Counted from the stretch's first letter, positions 1 to 8,670 are shown. The stretch: DNA of 64,000 bases from Ancylobacter sp. WKF20 (GCF_029760895.1 NZ_CP121679.1:4136001-4200000); one strand, 5' to 3'. The notes: generated from the letters alone by a model not told the origin. Translations and numbers: made by a program.

Positions 1-507
1 GACGGTGATGGTGGAGAGCAGCGAGGTGTTCTTCACCATGGTGATCGCCTCGTTGGTCACGGGCGGCAGGATCACGCGGAAGACCTGGGGCAGGATGATA
101 CGGCTCATCATCTGCCAGCGGCCCATGCCGAGCGCCTGCGCGGACTCGGTCTGCCCCTTCGGGATGGCCGAGAGGCCAGCGCGGACGATCTCCGCGACAT
201 AGGCCCCCCCATTGACGCCGAGCGCGATCACGCCGGCGGTGAAGGGCGAGAGGCGCAGGCCAAGCTGCGGCAGGCCGAAATAGATGATGAAAATCTGGAT
301 CAGCGTCGGCGTGCCGCGAATGAACCAGATGTAGAAGCCGCTCGCCTCGCGCAGCGCCCGAAACCGGGAGACCTTGCCGAGCGCGGCGAGGAGGCCGCAT
401 AGCCAGCTCACCAGGATCGCCAGAATGGAGAGCACCAGCACGATCCAGCTCGCGCTGAGGAAGCCGGGAACATAGGGCGCGAAGCCTTCCCACCAGGTCG
501 CGATCAT
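1..507 (-). CDS. Amino-acid ABC transporter permease (HisM/GlnP type), 3' end outside window
   Basis: Inner-membrane permease subunit of a polar amino-acid importer. The visible 169 residues start MIATWWEGF and contain hydrophobic segments ([18 protein letters not shown], then [12 protein letters not shown]) followed by the EAA-type coupling loop ([20 protein letters not shown]), which docks on the ATPase. The start ATG at 507 overlaps the stop of the upstream ATPase gene as ATGA, so the two are translationally coupled. The gene runs off the window at position 1. No periplasmic binding protein is visible; it may lie further left. Family confidence is high; the substrate is not determined by sequence, although the neighbouring oxoprolinase and DUF1989 genes point to a nitrogenous compound. 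Confidence 0.93.
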   Translation of the reverse strand, partial: MIATWWEGFAPYVPGFLSASWIVLVLSILAILVSWLCGLLAALGKVSRFRALREASGFYIWFIRGTPTLIQIFIIYFGLPQLGLRLSPFTAGVIALGVNGGAYVAEIVRAGLSAIPKGQTESAQALGMGRWQMMSRIILPQVFRVILPPVTNEAITMVKNTSLLSTITV

Positions 508-1313
508 GGCCGGGCTCCCTGCACCGTCGCCGGCGCGGCATAGGCATCCTCATGCAGCACGCGGCGCAGGAACTGCTGCAACCGCTCGCTCTTGGGCTGG
601 CGCAGCACCTCGCGCGGCGGCCCGTCCTCGGCGATCACGCCCTGGTCGAAGAAGATCACGCGGTTGGAGACCTCGCGGGCAAAGCCGATCTCATGGGTGA
701 CGAGCAGCATGGTCATGCCCTCGCCGGCGAGGCTCGCCATCAAGGCCAGCACCTCGCCGACCAGCTCCGGGTCGAGCGCGGAGGTCACCTCGTCGAACAG
801 CATCAGGCGCGGCTGCATGGCGAGCGCGCGGACGATGGCGACGCGCTGCTGCTGGCCGCCGGAGAGTTTTGAGGGGTAGGCGTGGCGCTTCTCGGCGAGG
901 CCGATGCGGGCGAGCAAAGCTTCCGCCTTGGCGACGGCTTCCGCGCGCGGCTCGCCCTTCACTCGGATGGGGGCCTCGATGACGTTTTCCAGCACTGTCA
1001 TATGCGGCCAGAGATTGTAGCTTTGGAACACCATGCCGATGCGCGCCCGCAGATCACGCAGCTGCGCGGCATTGGGGGCGCGGCGGGCGCCCGGCTCATA
1101 GTCGAAATGGACGTCGCCGAAATCCATCGTGCCGCCGCTCGGCGTTTCCAGCACGTTGATGCAGCGCAGGAAGGTGCTCTTGCCGGAGCCGGAGGCGCCG
1201 ATGATCGACACCACCTCGCCGGCATGCACATCCAGCGAGACGCCTTTCAGCACCTGATGCGCGCCGAAGCTCTTGGTGAGGTCGCGGATGCGGATGAGCG
1301 GTTCACCGGCCAT
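504..1313 (-). CDS. Polar amino-acid ABC transporter ATP-binding protein (GlnQ/HisP type)
   Basis: ATPase subunit of 269 residues that powers the permease encoded just downstream. Walker A is GASGSGKS (about residues 39-46), the signature is [15 protein letters not shown], and Walker B is [14 protein letters not shown] followed by the switch histidine in [10 protein letters not shown]. The [10 protein letters not shown] form is typical of the GlnQ/HisP family. An upstream in-frame extension exists, but I chose ATG 1313 because it shares one base with the stop of the DUF1989 gene (TGATG) and begins at the conserved start of the domain. Its own stop overlaps the permease ATG by four bases. Together the three genes form one minus-strand operon. 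Confidence 0.95.
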   Translation of the reverse strand: MAGEPLIRIRDLTKSFGAHQVLKGVSLDVHAGEVVSIIGASGSGKSTFLRCINVLETPSGGTMDFGDVHFDYEPGARRAPNAAQLRDLRARIGMVFQSYNLWPHMTVLENVIEAPIRVKGEPRAEAVAKAEALLARIGLAEKRHAYPSKLSGGQQQRVAIVRALAMQPRLMLFDEVTSALDPELVGEVLALMASLAGEGMTMLLVTHEIGFAREVSNRVIFFDQGVIAEDGPPREVLRQPKSERLQQFLRRVLHEDAYAAPATVQGARP

Positions 1314-1939
1314 CAGGCGCTCCCCGCCGGAGAAAAGATGTCGATCAGGCAGTCGCGCGGCGTGCGGTCCTCGCCATTGATCGGGGTGATGTCCTGCGGG
1401 CAGCAGGAGAAGGCCATGATGATGTCGGCCTCGGCTTGCAGCACGAGGTAGGAGCCGGGTTTGGAGGCCGGAAGCAGCCTGTCGAGCGAGCCGTCGGCCC
1501 GCACATCCACGCACATGAAGAAATTGGCCGGTGCCGGCGTGACGGGGAAGCTGATGCCGAGTTCGGCCAGCCCCTCATGCAGATTGTCGGCGCAGGAGCG
1601 GTGATAGCCGGTGACGCCGAGCTGGCGGTAGATGTCGGCATTGCAGGCGCAGAGCAGCGTGTCGTGGCGGCCCGAGGAGGTGTCCTCGACGATGGACACC
1701 AGCGGCCGGCGCTTCGTGCTGACCAGCGGCGTGTTGCTTGTGACATGCACGGTCGAATGGACGGACCGGAAATTGTCCATCGAGGTGAACTCGTAAATGT
1801 CGGCCTGAGTGAAGGCCCAGAAGTCGATGGCCTGCGTGCCGAAAGGGTTGGTCAGCTTCAGCCGCTGCCCCGCGCGCATCCGCACCGCCTTGCCGGTGCC
1901 GGCGGCGAGGACGAGGGAGTCGTCGAGCCGATAGTCCAT
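1313..1939 (-). CDS. DUF1989 / urea carboxylase-associated family protein
   Basis: Protein of 208 residues of the DUF1989 family, the group annotated as urea-carboxylase-associated proteins. Family-like features include the N-terminal stretch [20 protein letters not shown], conserved Cys and His positions ([25 protein letters not shown]) and the tail segment [15 protein letters not shown]. The biochemical role of the family is poorly defined. It is commonly found beside amide- or urea-degrading enzymes and ABC importers, which fits this locus. ATG 1939 is preferred over an in-frame GTG at 1957 because GAGGA lies just before it. First gene of the operon with the ABC ATPase and permease. Confidence 0.85.
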   Translation of the reverse strand: MDYRLDDSLVLAAGTGKAVRMRAGQRLKLTNPFGTQAIDFWAFTQADIYEFTSMDNFRSVHSTVHVTSNTPLVSTKRRPLVSIVEDTSSGRHDTLLCACNADIYRQLGVTGYHRSCADNLHEGLAELGISFPVTPAPANFFMCVDVRADGSLDRLLPASKPGSYLVLQAEADIIMAFSCCPQDITPINGEDRTPRDCLIDIFSPAGSA

Positions 1940-2281
1940 CGCATCCTCACGCTTCACGCCGTCCGCCGAGGGGCAGGGCGCGCCTTGACCCAGCGTTGCC
2001 CGCTATAGTCATCTAACGCATTGATATTTTTGGGTATACCGATGGAATGCAAGCGGCATTTTTAATCAGCTCATGCCTCAAAGCTGAGCATTGCGGCGCC
2101 GCCGGCGCGAGGGGAGCCAGCGTGCCGCCGCACCCGAGCGGGGCTTCGAGGGAGCCGCAACCCTCTGCCGCCGCTGCCGTTTGAGCGGGTCCACCGACCC
2201 GCCTTCTGCCCGGCCTTGGCGGCTTGGCACATATCTGGAAAAGAGGGGCGCTCGCTCCCGCCCGCTGACGGAAGAACGTGC
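1940..2281. promoter_or_regulatory. Divergent intergenic region with GGTATACC palindrome
   Basis: This 342-bp space separates the DUF1989/ABC operon from the pxp operon and should carry both promoters. An AT-rich patch around 2015-2060 contains the perfect 8-bp palindrome GGTATACC at 2033-2040. Such a centre is common in operators of FadR-subfamily GntR repressors, but no GntR gene is in view, so the assignment is an inference. No coding sequence is convincing here. Confidence 0.35.
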
Positions 2282-3034
2282 ATGATGACGACAGCCACCC
2301 CTCTCGCCCCCGAGGCCCCCCGCCTGCTCGATGCCGGCGAGAGCGGGCTCGTCATCGAGTTCGGCGATGCCATCGACGAGGACGTGAACCGGCGGGTCAT
2401 CGCGCTGGCGGCGGCGCTGGAGGCGCTTTGCCTGCCGGGCCTGCGCGAGGTGGTGCCGACCTATCGCTCGGCCCTCGTCCTGTTCGACCCGCTCCTTCTG
2501 CCGCGCCACGAACTGCGGGCGGCGGTGCTGGAGCTCGCAACGCAGGACCATGCCGCCGAAGCGACAGGCACGGTGTGGCGCGTGCCGGTGCTTTATGGCG
2601 GCGCCCATGGGGTCGATCTCGACGCGGTGGCGCGGCTGCACGGGTTCACGACCGATGAGGTGATCGGTCTGCACAGTGGCGCCAACTACCGGGTCTATAT
2701 GATCGGCTTCGCGCCCGGCTTCGCCTATCTCGGGGGCCTGCCCGAGCCTATCCACACCAGCCGGCGCACCGATCCGCGGCTGAAGACCCCGCCGCGCAGC
2801 ATCTCCATTGGCGGGCGGCAGGCGGCCATCTCCCCGCCGCTGGAAATCCCCAGCGGCTGGCACCTGCTCGGCCAGACGCCGGTGCGCTCCTATGACCCGG
2901 CCCGCACGGAGCGCCCCTTTCTCTTCGCCGCCGGGGACACGATCCGCTTCGTCCCCATTGCGGCGGCCGAGTACGACGCGCTCTGCCGCGCGGCGGAACA
3001 GGGCGCGCTCATCGCCGAGGCGGAGGCGGCGTGA
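2282..3034 (+). CDS. pxpB: 5-oxoprolinase subunit PxpB (KipI family)
   Basis: Subunit B of ATP-dependent 5-oxoprolinase, which with PxpA and PxpC hydrolyses 5-oxoproline to glutamate; the family is also annotated as allophanate hydrolase subunit 1 or KipI-like. The 250-residue protein carries the family hallmarks LLDAGESGLVIEFGD near the start and IGFAPGFAYLGGLPEPIHTSRR followed by KTPPRSISIGGRQ in the middle. ATG 2282 is chosen over an in-frame ATG at 2216 because the family start falls here. It overlaps pxpC at the stop (TGATG) and is the first gene of a pxpBCA operon divergent from the ABC operon. Confidence 0.93.
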   Translation: MMTTATPLAPEAPRLLDAGESGLVIEFGDAIDEDVNRRVIALAAALEALCLPGLREVVPTYRSALVLFDPLLLPRHELRAAVLELATQDHAAEATGTVWRVPVLYGGAHGVDLDAVARLHGFTTDEVIGLHSGANYRVYMIGFAPGFAYLGGLPEPIHTSRRTDPRLKTPPRSISIGGRQAAISPPLEIPSGWHLLGQTPVRSYDPARTERPFLFAAGDTIRFVPIAAAEYDALCRAAEQGALIAEAEAA

Positions 3035-4065
3035 TGGCTGCTTTGCGCATCGACCGGCCGGGCCTGTTCTCCAGCCTCCAGGACATGGGGCGCTTCGGCT
3101 ATCAGCGCTTCGGCATTTCCGCCTCGGGGGCGATGGACACGCTCGCGCTGCAGGCGGCGAACCTGCTCGTGGGCAATCCGCGCGGCAGGGCGGCGGTGGA
3201 ACTCACCATGCTCGGCCTCTCCGCCGTGGTGGAGGAGGGGCCCGTGCGCTTCGCATTGGCGGGCGCCGACATGACCCTCCGCATCAATGATTGCCCGGCG
3301 GAGAGCTGGCAGTCGCATGCTTTGTCCCCCGGTGACCGTCTCGACATCGGCGCCGCGCGCACGGGAATGCGCGCCTATCTCGCCATTGCCGGCGGCTTTG
3401 ATGTTCCCCCGACGCTCGGCAGCCTCTCGACCCATTCGCGTTCCGCTATCGGCGGGCTGGAAGGGCGCGCGCTGCGCACGGGCGATCTTCTGCCGCTGAA
3501 CGGCGTGCCGGCCGGCCCGTTGCTCATGCTAGCGGACGCCCATCGCCCGCGCGCCCACGGCCCGATCCGCGTCGTTCTCGGCCCGCAGGACGATTTCTTC
3601 ACTCCCGCCGGCATCGCCACCTTCCTCGGTTCGGAGTACCGCGTCACTGACAAGGCCGACCGCATGGGTGCGCAGCTCGACGGTCCCGCCATCGAGCACG
3701 CGGCCGGATTCAACATCGTCTCCGACGGCATCATGAATGGCTCGATCCAGGTGCCCGGCAATGGCCGCCCGCTGGTGCTGCTGGCCGACCGGCAGAGCAC
3801 CGGTGGCTACCCGAAGATCGCCACTGTCATTGGCCCCGACCTCTGGCGGCTCGGCCAGGCCCGCCCCGGCGACACGTTGCGCTTTGCCGCGATCAGCCCC
3901 GATGAGGCGCAGGCGGCGGCTGAGGCGCAGGAACGGCTCATCGCGGGCCTGCCCGCCGCCATGAGCGAGCCGCCCCCGCCGGGCGCGGAGCTTTCCAGCG
4001 AACGTCTTCTCGCCCACAACCTCATCGGCGGCGTCTGCTCGGCGCTCGATCCGCTGCCCCTCTGA
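3034..4065 (+). CDS. pxpC: 5-oxoprolinase subunit PxpC (KipA / biotin-dependent carboxyltransferase-like)
   Basis: Subunit C of 5-oxoprolinase, 343 residues, of the KipA / allophanate hydrolase subunit 2 family. Visible hallmarks are the opening IDRPGLFSSLQDMGRFGYQ, the segment GVPASGAMD-like FGISASGAMDTLALQAANLL, and the C-terminal block IQVPGNGRPLVLLADRQSTG followed by GGYPKIATVI. The start shares one base with the pxpB stop; a GTG at 3031 is possible. pxpA follows after an 11-base gap with GGAG as ribosome binding site. Co-location with an importer suggests uptake and conversion of pyroglutamate or a similar amide. Confidence 0.93.
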   Translation: MAALRIDRPGLFSSLQDMGRFGYQRFGISASGAMDTLALQAANLLVGNPRGRAAVELTMLGLSAVVEEGPVRFALAGADMTLRINDCPAESWQSHALSPGDRLDIGAARTGMRAYLAIAGGFDVPPTLGSLSTHSRSAIGGLEGRALRTGDLLPLNGVPAGPLLMLADAHRPRAHGPIRVVLGPQDDFFTPAGIATFLGSEYRVTDKADRMGAQLDGPAIEHAAGFNIVSDGIMNGSIQVPGNGRPLVLLADRQSTGGYPKIATVIGPDLWRLGQARPGDTLRFAAISPDEAQAAAEAQERLIAGLPAAMSEPPPPGAELSSERLLAHNLIGGVCSALDPLPL

Positions 4066-4076
4066 CGGAGCCTGCC

Positions 4077-4847
4077 ATGACCAAGATCGACCTCAATTGC
4101 GACATGGGCGAAGGTTTCGGAGTCTATTCACTGGGCGACGACGCGGCGATGCTGGAGATCGTCACCTCCGCCAACATCGCCTGCGGCTTCCACGCCGGTG
4201 ACCCGCTGGTGATGGCCGACACGCTCGCCGGCGCCAAGGCGCGCGGCGTTGGCTGCGGCGCCCATCCGAGTTTCATGGATCTTTGGGGGTTTGGCCGTCG
4301 GCCTATCCTCGGGCAGAGCCCGGCCGATATCGAGAAGCAGCTCATCTACCAGATCGGCGCGCTACAGGCATTGGCTGCGGCGCAGGGCCAGCGGCTCACC
4401 CATGTGAAAACCCATGGCTCGCTCGGCAACATGGCCAATGAGGACATCGACCTCGCCCGCGCCGTCGCCCGCGCCATCCGGGCGGTGGACCGCGATTTCA
4501 TCTTCGTGGTGATGCCGGGCCTTCCGACCGAGCGGGCCGGCGAGGCAGCGGGTTTGAGGCTCGCCCGCGAGATCTATGCCGACCGCGCCTATGCCGCGAA
4601 CGGCAACCTCGCCTCCCGCAAGCTCCCCGGCGCCGTGCTGCACGATGCCGAGGCTGCCGCCGCGCGCATCCTCGCCATCGTCGAGACCGGCGAAGTGACC
4701 GCGCTCGACGGCACCCGCATCAAGGTCCGCGCCGACACGGTCTGCGTCCATGGCGACACCGCCGACGCCGTGGCGATGGCACGCGCGGTCAAGACCCGTC
4801 TGATCGGCGCGGGCTATGAGGTGCGGCCCATGGGCGAGTGGCTGTAG
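4077..4847 (+). CDS. pxpA: 5-oxoprolinase subunit PxpA (LamB/YcsF family)
   Basis: Subunit A of 5-oxoprolinase, 256 residues, in the LamB/YcsF family. The N terminus KIDLNCDMGEGFGVY, then SANIACGFHAGDP and GAHPSFMDLWGFGRR, and later THVKTHGSLGNM are the conserved substrate and metal pocket segments of this family. Length agrees with the usual 245-260 residues. It ends the pxpBCA operon; the next plus-strand gene is the island integrase, so the chromosomal flank stops shortly after this gene. Confidence 0.95.
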   Translation: MTKIDLNCDMGEGFGVYSLGDDAAMLEIVTSANIACGFHAGDPLVMADTLAGAKARGVGCGAHPSFMDLWGFGRRPILGQSPADIEKQLIYQIGALQALAAAQGQRLTHVKTHGSLGNMANEDIDLARAVARAIRAVDRDFIFVVMPGLPTERAGEAAGLRLAREIYADRAYAANGNLASRKLPGAVLHDAEAAAARILAIVETGEVTALDGTRIKVRADTVCVHGDTADAVAMARAVKTRLIGAGYEVRPMGEWL

Positions 4848-4932
4848 CGGGGAAGGGGAACGCTGCGATCATTCAGCCACCAGCCAGCGGGCCACCGGAT
4901 GCAAGTCGGGACGTGTATGGTTTGGGACTAGA

Positions 4933-4946
4933 TGGCGGAGGGAGCG
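4933..4946. repeat. Left attachment-site repeat (tRNA-Ser 3' end copy)
   Basis: TGGCGGAGGGAGCG is identical to the last 14 bases of the tRNA-Ser gene at 44608-44621 (both read on the plus strand) and has the same orientation. The adjoining bases differ at both sites, as expected for the short duplication left by a tyrosine integrase at a tRNA 3' end. It sits 143 bases before the integrase start. I read it as the left boundary of the island. Confidence 0.8.
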
Positions 4947-4995
4947 TCCGAAATACTACGTGTCGCCTCAATTCGCCTGAGTTCGTAAAGCCGTT

Positions 4996-5086
4996 GAAAT
5001 ATCGATATTTATTCCCGCGCCATGCTACCAGAGTTCGTCGCCGTTCGCTAGAATGACGATCTGTGGGTGGGGTAGGGGGTGGGGTA
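4996..5086. promoter_or_regulatory. Integrase-binding region: AT palindrome and paired GTGGGGTA repeats
   Basis: GAAATATCGATATTT (4996-5010) is a near-perfect AT-rich palindrome. GTGGGGTA occurs at 5067-5074 and again at 5079-5086, 12 bases apart, directly before the integrase ATG. The same two elements, with the same 12-base repeat spacing, recur beside the tRNA-Ser end of the island (44570-44586 and 44533-44552). Shared spacing at the two termini suggests arm-type integrase sites; the role is inferred. Confidence 0.6.
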
Positions 5087-5089
5087 GCG

Positions 5090-6367
5090 ATGGCCAAGGC
5101 GACTAACAAGCTGTCGGCTCGATCCGTGACGGCAATCACCGATCCCGGTCGTCATTCAGATGGCGGCGGACTCTATCTTCAGGTCGCTCCGACTGGTGCA
5201 AAGTCCTGGCTGTTCATGTTCAAGCGGGAGGGCAAACGCTCGGAGTTGGGGCTGGGCTCCGTACGTGACGTGTCGCTGGCCGAAGCCCGCCAGAAGGCTG
5301 CCGATGCTCGCAAGATCGTTGATGCCGGAAAAAGCCCACTGGAAGAGCGCCGTGCCGTTGAGGCCGCCCGAAAGGCACAGGTGGACAAGCCGACCTTTGG
5401 AGAGGTGGCAGATCGTCTGATCGAGAGCATCGCTCCGGGGTTTCGGAATGCCAAGCATCTCGATCAATGGCGAATGACGCTCGGTCCCACCTATTGCTCC
5501 TCGATACGCGGCACTCCGGTAGATGCCATCACTACCGAGGATATTTTGGCCTTACTGATGCCGATCTGGACGAAGAAGGCCGAGACCGCCTCCCGCATCC
5601 GTGGCCGGATCGAGCGGGTGCTTGATGCCGCCAGGGCGAAGGGCCTGCGTTCAGGAGAGAACCCGGCACTGTGGCGCGGCCATCTCGATAGCCTGCTGCC
5701 AAAGCGCCAGAAGCTACAGCGGGGTCATCATGCGGCGATGCCCTATGCAGAGATGCCGGCCTTCATCGCAACCCTTCAAGACAGTGAGGGCGTGACCGCC
5801 CGTGCTCTTGAATTCCTGATCCTGACAGCCGCCCGCTCCGGTGAGGCTAGAGAGGTGCGATGGCGAGAGATCGATCTGAAGGCAAAGATATGGACGGTCC
5901 CCGCCCATCGCATGAAGGCGGGACGTGAGCACCGAGTGCCGCTCTCGGATCGGGCCGCCAGACTCCTGACCGGAATGAAGCTGCCGGGCTCTGAAGCCGA
6001 TGCCTTTGTGTTTCCGGGAGCCCGAAAGGCTAAACCCTTATCCGTCATGGCTTTCGATATGCAATTGCGACGAATGGATTGCGACTGCACCGTTCACGGT
6101 TTCCGTTCGACATTCCGCGATTGGGTTGGCGAAGAGACCGCCTTCCCACGTGAGGTTGCCGAAGCCGCATTGGCCCACACGGTAGGCGATGAGGTCGAGC
6201 GCGCCTATCGCCGTGGGGATGCATTGGAGAAGCGGCGCAAGCTCATGGAGGCTTGGGCCTCCCATTGTGCGGGTGAGGATGCTCAGCAAGACACACGATT
6301 GAGCGAAGACGTTGCGGATCTCATCATTTTTTCAGGGGAACAAGGGGAACGGGGGGTACAGAACTGA
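5090..6367 (+). CDS. Tyrosine integrase, P4/DUF4102 type
   Basis: Site-specific recombinase of 425 residues. The N terminus (AKATNKLSARSVTAITDPGR, DGGGLYLQVAPTGAKSW) is the arm-binding DUF4102 domain of P4-type integrases, followed by a SAM-like core-binding domain. The catalytic domain shows the first Arg in LILTAARSGEAREVRW, the HxxR box in VHGFRSTFRDW, and the later His and nucleophile Tyr in LAHTVGDEVERAYRRG. All catalytic residues look intact. Earlier GTG starts exist within the GTGGGGTA repeats; ATG 5090 is the better start. Its neighbours, the att repeat at 4933 and the tRNA-Ser at 44608, identify it as the enzyme that inserted this island. The 3' end runs into an iteron-rich repeat. 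Confidence 0.95.
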   Translation: MAKATNKLSARSVTAITDPGRHSDGGGLYLQVAPTGAKSWLFMFKREGKRSELGLGSVRDVSLAEARQKAADARKIVDAGKSPLEERRAVEAARKAQVDKPTFGEVADRLIESIAPGFRNAKHLDQWRMTLGPTYCSSIRGTPVDAITTEDILALLMPIWTKKAETASRIRGRIERVLDAARAKGLRSGENPALWRGHLDSLLPKRQKLQRGHHAAMPYAEMPAFIATLQDSEGVTARALEFLILTAARSGEAREVRWREIDLKAKIWTVPAHRMKAGREHRVPLSDRAARLLTGMKLPGSEADAFVFPGARKAKPLSVMAFDMQLRRMDCDCTVHGFRSTFRDWVGEETAFPREVAEAALAHTVGDEVERAYRRGDALEKRRKLMEAWASHCAGEDAQQDTRLSEDVADLIIFSGEQGERGVQN

Positions 6368-6424
6368 TATTGTTATCGAAAACTTGTTCCCCATGGATTT
6401 TCCGACTTGGGTAACGAGGGGAAC
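6335..6424 (+). repeat. Left copy of an imperfect inverted repeat with GGGGAAC iterons
   Basis: GGGGAAC occurs at 6335-6341, 6344-6350 and 6418-6424, with the inverse GTTCCCC at 6386-6392. The whole stretch matches the reverse complement of 43749-43836 at roughly four of five positions, including GGTACA.AACTGATAT and TTTCCGACTTGGG. It starts inside the integrase 3' end and ends in non-coding DNA. The form recalls iteron origins. Confidence 0.7.
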
Positions 6425-7002
6425 AACCTCTTTGGCGGGATCACGAGGTAGACGCGGAGCGGAAAGCGCTCAACGGATATGGCCAAGTGCGTGTCTGAAA
6501 GTCCGGTGTGGGGCCGTATCCGGAATGGCGGCTTTTGGCGTCAGACCAGTCAAGACCGGCCGTCGTGGTTAGCTGACGTGGCATTCTGAGCTGACTCATC
6601 TCGCCAGTTGGGAACGTCCGTTGTCGGGAGGGGTGTCACTCCCTAGGGGAGCGGATTAATCGTCTTATATCAGTACTTTAGACAGCCCAACCTGATGCTT
6701 CCTGTTCGTTGAAGCGCCAGGTTATTTTGCGGGATTTCCCAACCTGTCTCGCTCGGCAATATCCGCGAAGGCATATTGACGAATGAGCTGCGCCCTGTCT
6801 GTTCGATAAGCAGACGCAGGAAGAGAAGGTGAAGTTGTGACTGAAGGAGCCGCTCAATATAAACGCGCGATGCCTATATTCAGTGACGTCTCCACTGAAA
6901 GCCCATGACCGTCCGCGTCGACAATATCAGACGGTCGTGGAGCATGAATAAACCAAGCGCTAGCTGCCACTTAGATGGACCGCAAAGCTCTCCGAGTTAC
7001 GT
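6425..7002. other. Non-coding stretch after the integrase
   Basis: No convincing gene. On the minus strand around 6722-6810 an open frame ends in the tail QLIRQYAFADIAERDRLGN, which reads like a real protein C terminus but lacks an intact upstream part; it may be a fossil. GC content falls toward 7000. Confidence 0.4.
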
Positions 7003-7251
7003 TCATGGAACCTTACCTTGGGGATCGTCAAATACAATCCGAGTTCCATAGCGCGCGTCTGCGCCGAACGTATTCAATTCCGCATCAGTAATCAATTCGT
7101 CCCGCGTTTTCCAGGCGTAACGAAATACGTCTCCGTCGGGTCCATTGATATTGTCCGACTGACCTCGGTATAGCGTTATATTTTCTGTCGCCGTAGATAC
7201 GATCATTATTTTTATAACCGCATGATCTCTATTATAAAAAGTGCTTCTCAT
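7003..7251 (-). CDS. Small hypothetical protein
   Basis: An 82-residue open frame beginning MRSTFYNRDHAVIK and ending FGADARYGTRIVFDDPQGKVP. I do not recognise a family. Its ATG shares one base with the stop of the upstream minus-strand frame (TGATG), which is the main reason to believe both are translated. Base composition is clearly lower in GC than the chromosomal flanks, as expected for acquired DNA. No signal peptide or membrane segment is obvious. Confidence 0.45.
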   Translation of the reverse strand: MRSTFYNRDHAVIKIMIVSTATENITLYRGQSDNINGPDGDVFRYAWKTRDELITDAELNTFGADARYGTRIVFDDPQGKVP

Positions 7252-7433
7252 CAGTGCAACTCGCTATTTGTTGTAACTACATGCAGCTGCGGCATTAGAT
7301 ATTCGAAGGTCCGCCAAGTTAGTTCATAAGTCAAGCTCTCGGACGACTTATGAAAGTGATCATAGCTACCTGTGTCACCGTTCCAGTGCTTGTCAGTGAT
7401 GATTGCGGAGCCCTCAAACGTTGTCACACGCAC
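7251..7433 (-). CDS. Small hypothetical protein, start uncertain
   Basis: A 60-residue frame from GTG 7433 (MRVTTFEGSAIITDKHWNG) to TTNSELH. The frame stays open upstream for about 35 further codons (reading SPSQEAGYKCSARAG just before) without a good ATG, so the start could be further out or the 5' end could be lost. It is translationally coupled to the next small gene. No family recognised. Confidence 0.4.
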   Translation of the reverse strand: MRVTTFEGSAIITDKHWNGDTGSYDHFHKSSESLTYELTWRTFEYLMPQLHVVTTNSELH

Positions 7434-7825
7434 CGTCCCTGCCCGCGCCGAACACTTGTACCCCGCCTCCTGCGACGGCGAAAGCGAGAGCTTGGAAAAA
7501 TCGCGCGAATGATTGGATCGAGAAATGGGAGAAGTCGTATTTCATTATGAATCGCATTCCACCGCACAGGCATATCCAAAAGATGCGGCGTGCAACGGAT
7601 ATTATCAACTGAAATTACCTTAGGAGTTGTATTCCTTTGGATATCGGTAGCCGCGTCGGGGCGCGCGTAGCTTTCTCGAATGGTCGTCCACAACTCTTTG
7701 TGGATACTGCGAGGATGATGCGAAAGCCGGATAGTAGGGCTGTTGAGTGGTTTCCCGAGAAATTCCCGAGTTCCATTGAGGTCCAGGATCTAACCTGGTG
7801 GAAAAAATCAAGATCGCACTGCGGC

Positions 7826-7877
7826 GATCCGCCTTCTAAGCGGCAGATCGCTGGTTCGAGTCTAGCCGCGGTCGCCA
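7826..7877 (+). pseudogene. 3' fragment of a tRNA-Arg(TCT)-like gene
   Basis: The stretch reads as an anticodon arm with loop CTTCTAA (anticodon TCT), a variable region, a sound T arm (GCTGG TTCGAGT CTAGC) and an acceptor 3' strand ending GCCA. No D arm or matching 5' acceptor strand (GACCGCG expected) lies upstream, and one anticodon-stem pair is broken. This is the usual leftover of an integrase target in a tRNA, or of a decayed mobile-element tRNA. Confidence 0.6.
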
Positions 7878-8032
7878 ACTAAGTTATTGATATTGTAGCT
7901 ATGTTTGCCACGGTAGAAGTTGCTGAGTGTGGAGCAAGACGAGCACGAGTACGCTGCATTTTCAGGCTGCGTGACATAGAGCCCCGAGAACGTCCCGAGC
8001 AGTAGGCTGGGCGGCTAAGCGTCTCGGGAGCG

Positions 8033-8100
8033 CGAGTGGGCCTGGCAGGGCGACTTGTCTGGGGGGGGGGGCGTGGGTTCGAGTTCCGGCACTCCGACCA
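8033..8100 (+). pseudogene. Degenerate tRNA-Pro(GGG)-like gene
   Basis: GCCTGGCAGGGCGACTTG matches the D arm and start of the anticodon arm of alphaproteobacterial tRNA-Pro, and TGTCTGGGGG its anticodon loop. The 3' half GTGGGTTCGAG plus CACTCCGACCA matches its T arm and acceptor end. The 3' anticodon strand is replaced by a run of G and the 5' acceptor is damaged, so it is not functional. Confidence 0.6.
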
Positions 8101-8304
8101 TCTAACTGCTTGGTATTTAAAGAGAACATCCCCTGATGAGTGCACTGCCCGCGGCAGCAAAAATGAAACCGTTGGGCAACAAATGTCCCATAACGGCGCC
8201 GAGTCTCCCGAAAAAAGTCCCGAAGTGCTCCGCATATGACGGGATTGCCTGCGCTGATGCCGCTCATGTCGACGGCCTGCGCAGAACATCGTAGGTGGGC
8301 TGTA

Positions 8305-8565
8305 ATGCGGAGCGCGAGAGAAGCCATTCCTGATCCCGAGGAAATCGCGATGATGATCGCTGCCTCAGAGGCACTGCTCGCACGGGAGCCCGAACGCATC
8401 GGCTCCGCCAGGAGCACTATGCATCTCATCCGAATCAGGTTGGTGATGGACGGTGCCGCCGATGCATCAGTGACGGCGCTGAACCGCTACATCGCCCGAC
8501 TCGACGCTCACCTCCGTCGGGGTCTCCATGCGACTCTGCATCTCGTGAGCGACCATATCGAGTAG
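8305..8565 (+). CDS. Small hypothetical protein, paralogue of the 34833-35081 gene
   Basis: An 86-residue, probably helical protein (MRSAREAIPDPEEIAMMIAA...). It aligns with the protein at 34833-35081: P.PE near the start, S.A.LA..P, then a shared IR..L...GA..S....L motif. I do not know the family. Its 3' end overlaps, in antisense, the minus-strand gene 8467-8670 by 99 bases. The second copy of the pair has the same convergent overlap. ATG 8305 is chosen because the similarity to the paralogue begins shortly after it. Confidence 0.55.
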   Translation: MRSAREAIPDPEEIAMMIAASEALLAREPERIGSARSTMHLIRIRLVMDGAADASVTALNRYIARLDAHLRRGLHATLHLVSDHIE

Positions 8566-8670
8566 ATAGACGAGGTCGGTCCATCCGTGAGCCTCGCAAA
8601 TGTAACGGATGTCCCGCACCCGGTCGCAGACCTCGGCCTTGATATCGCACTGCCCTGCCACTCCCGACAT
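8467..8670 (-). CDS. Small hypothetical protein, paralogue of the 34975-35214 gene
   Basis: A 67-residue protein, MSGVAGQCDIKAEVCDRVRD..., preceded by the ribosome binding site AGGAGAG at good spacing. The segments RVRDIR and LVYLLDMVAHEMQSRM parallel RVSELR and VAAYLMAMAEQEVISAFM of the gene next to the P450 at 34975-35214. Both are predicted helical and cytoplasmic. Function unknown; the pairing with a convergent neighbour is conserved at both loci. Confidence 0.55.
   Translation of the reverse strand: MSGVAGQCDIKAEVCDRVRDIRYICEAHGWTDLVYLLDMVAHEMQSRMETPTEVSVESGDVAVQRRH

Noticed and set aside
8036..8239. A plus-strand frame across the G run
   Set aside because: It overlaps the degenerate tRNA-Pro and its translation starts with the tRNA sequence; no ribosome binding site.
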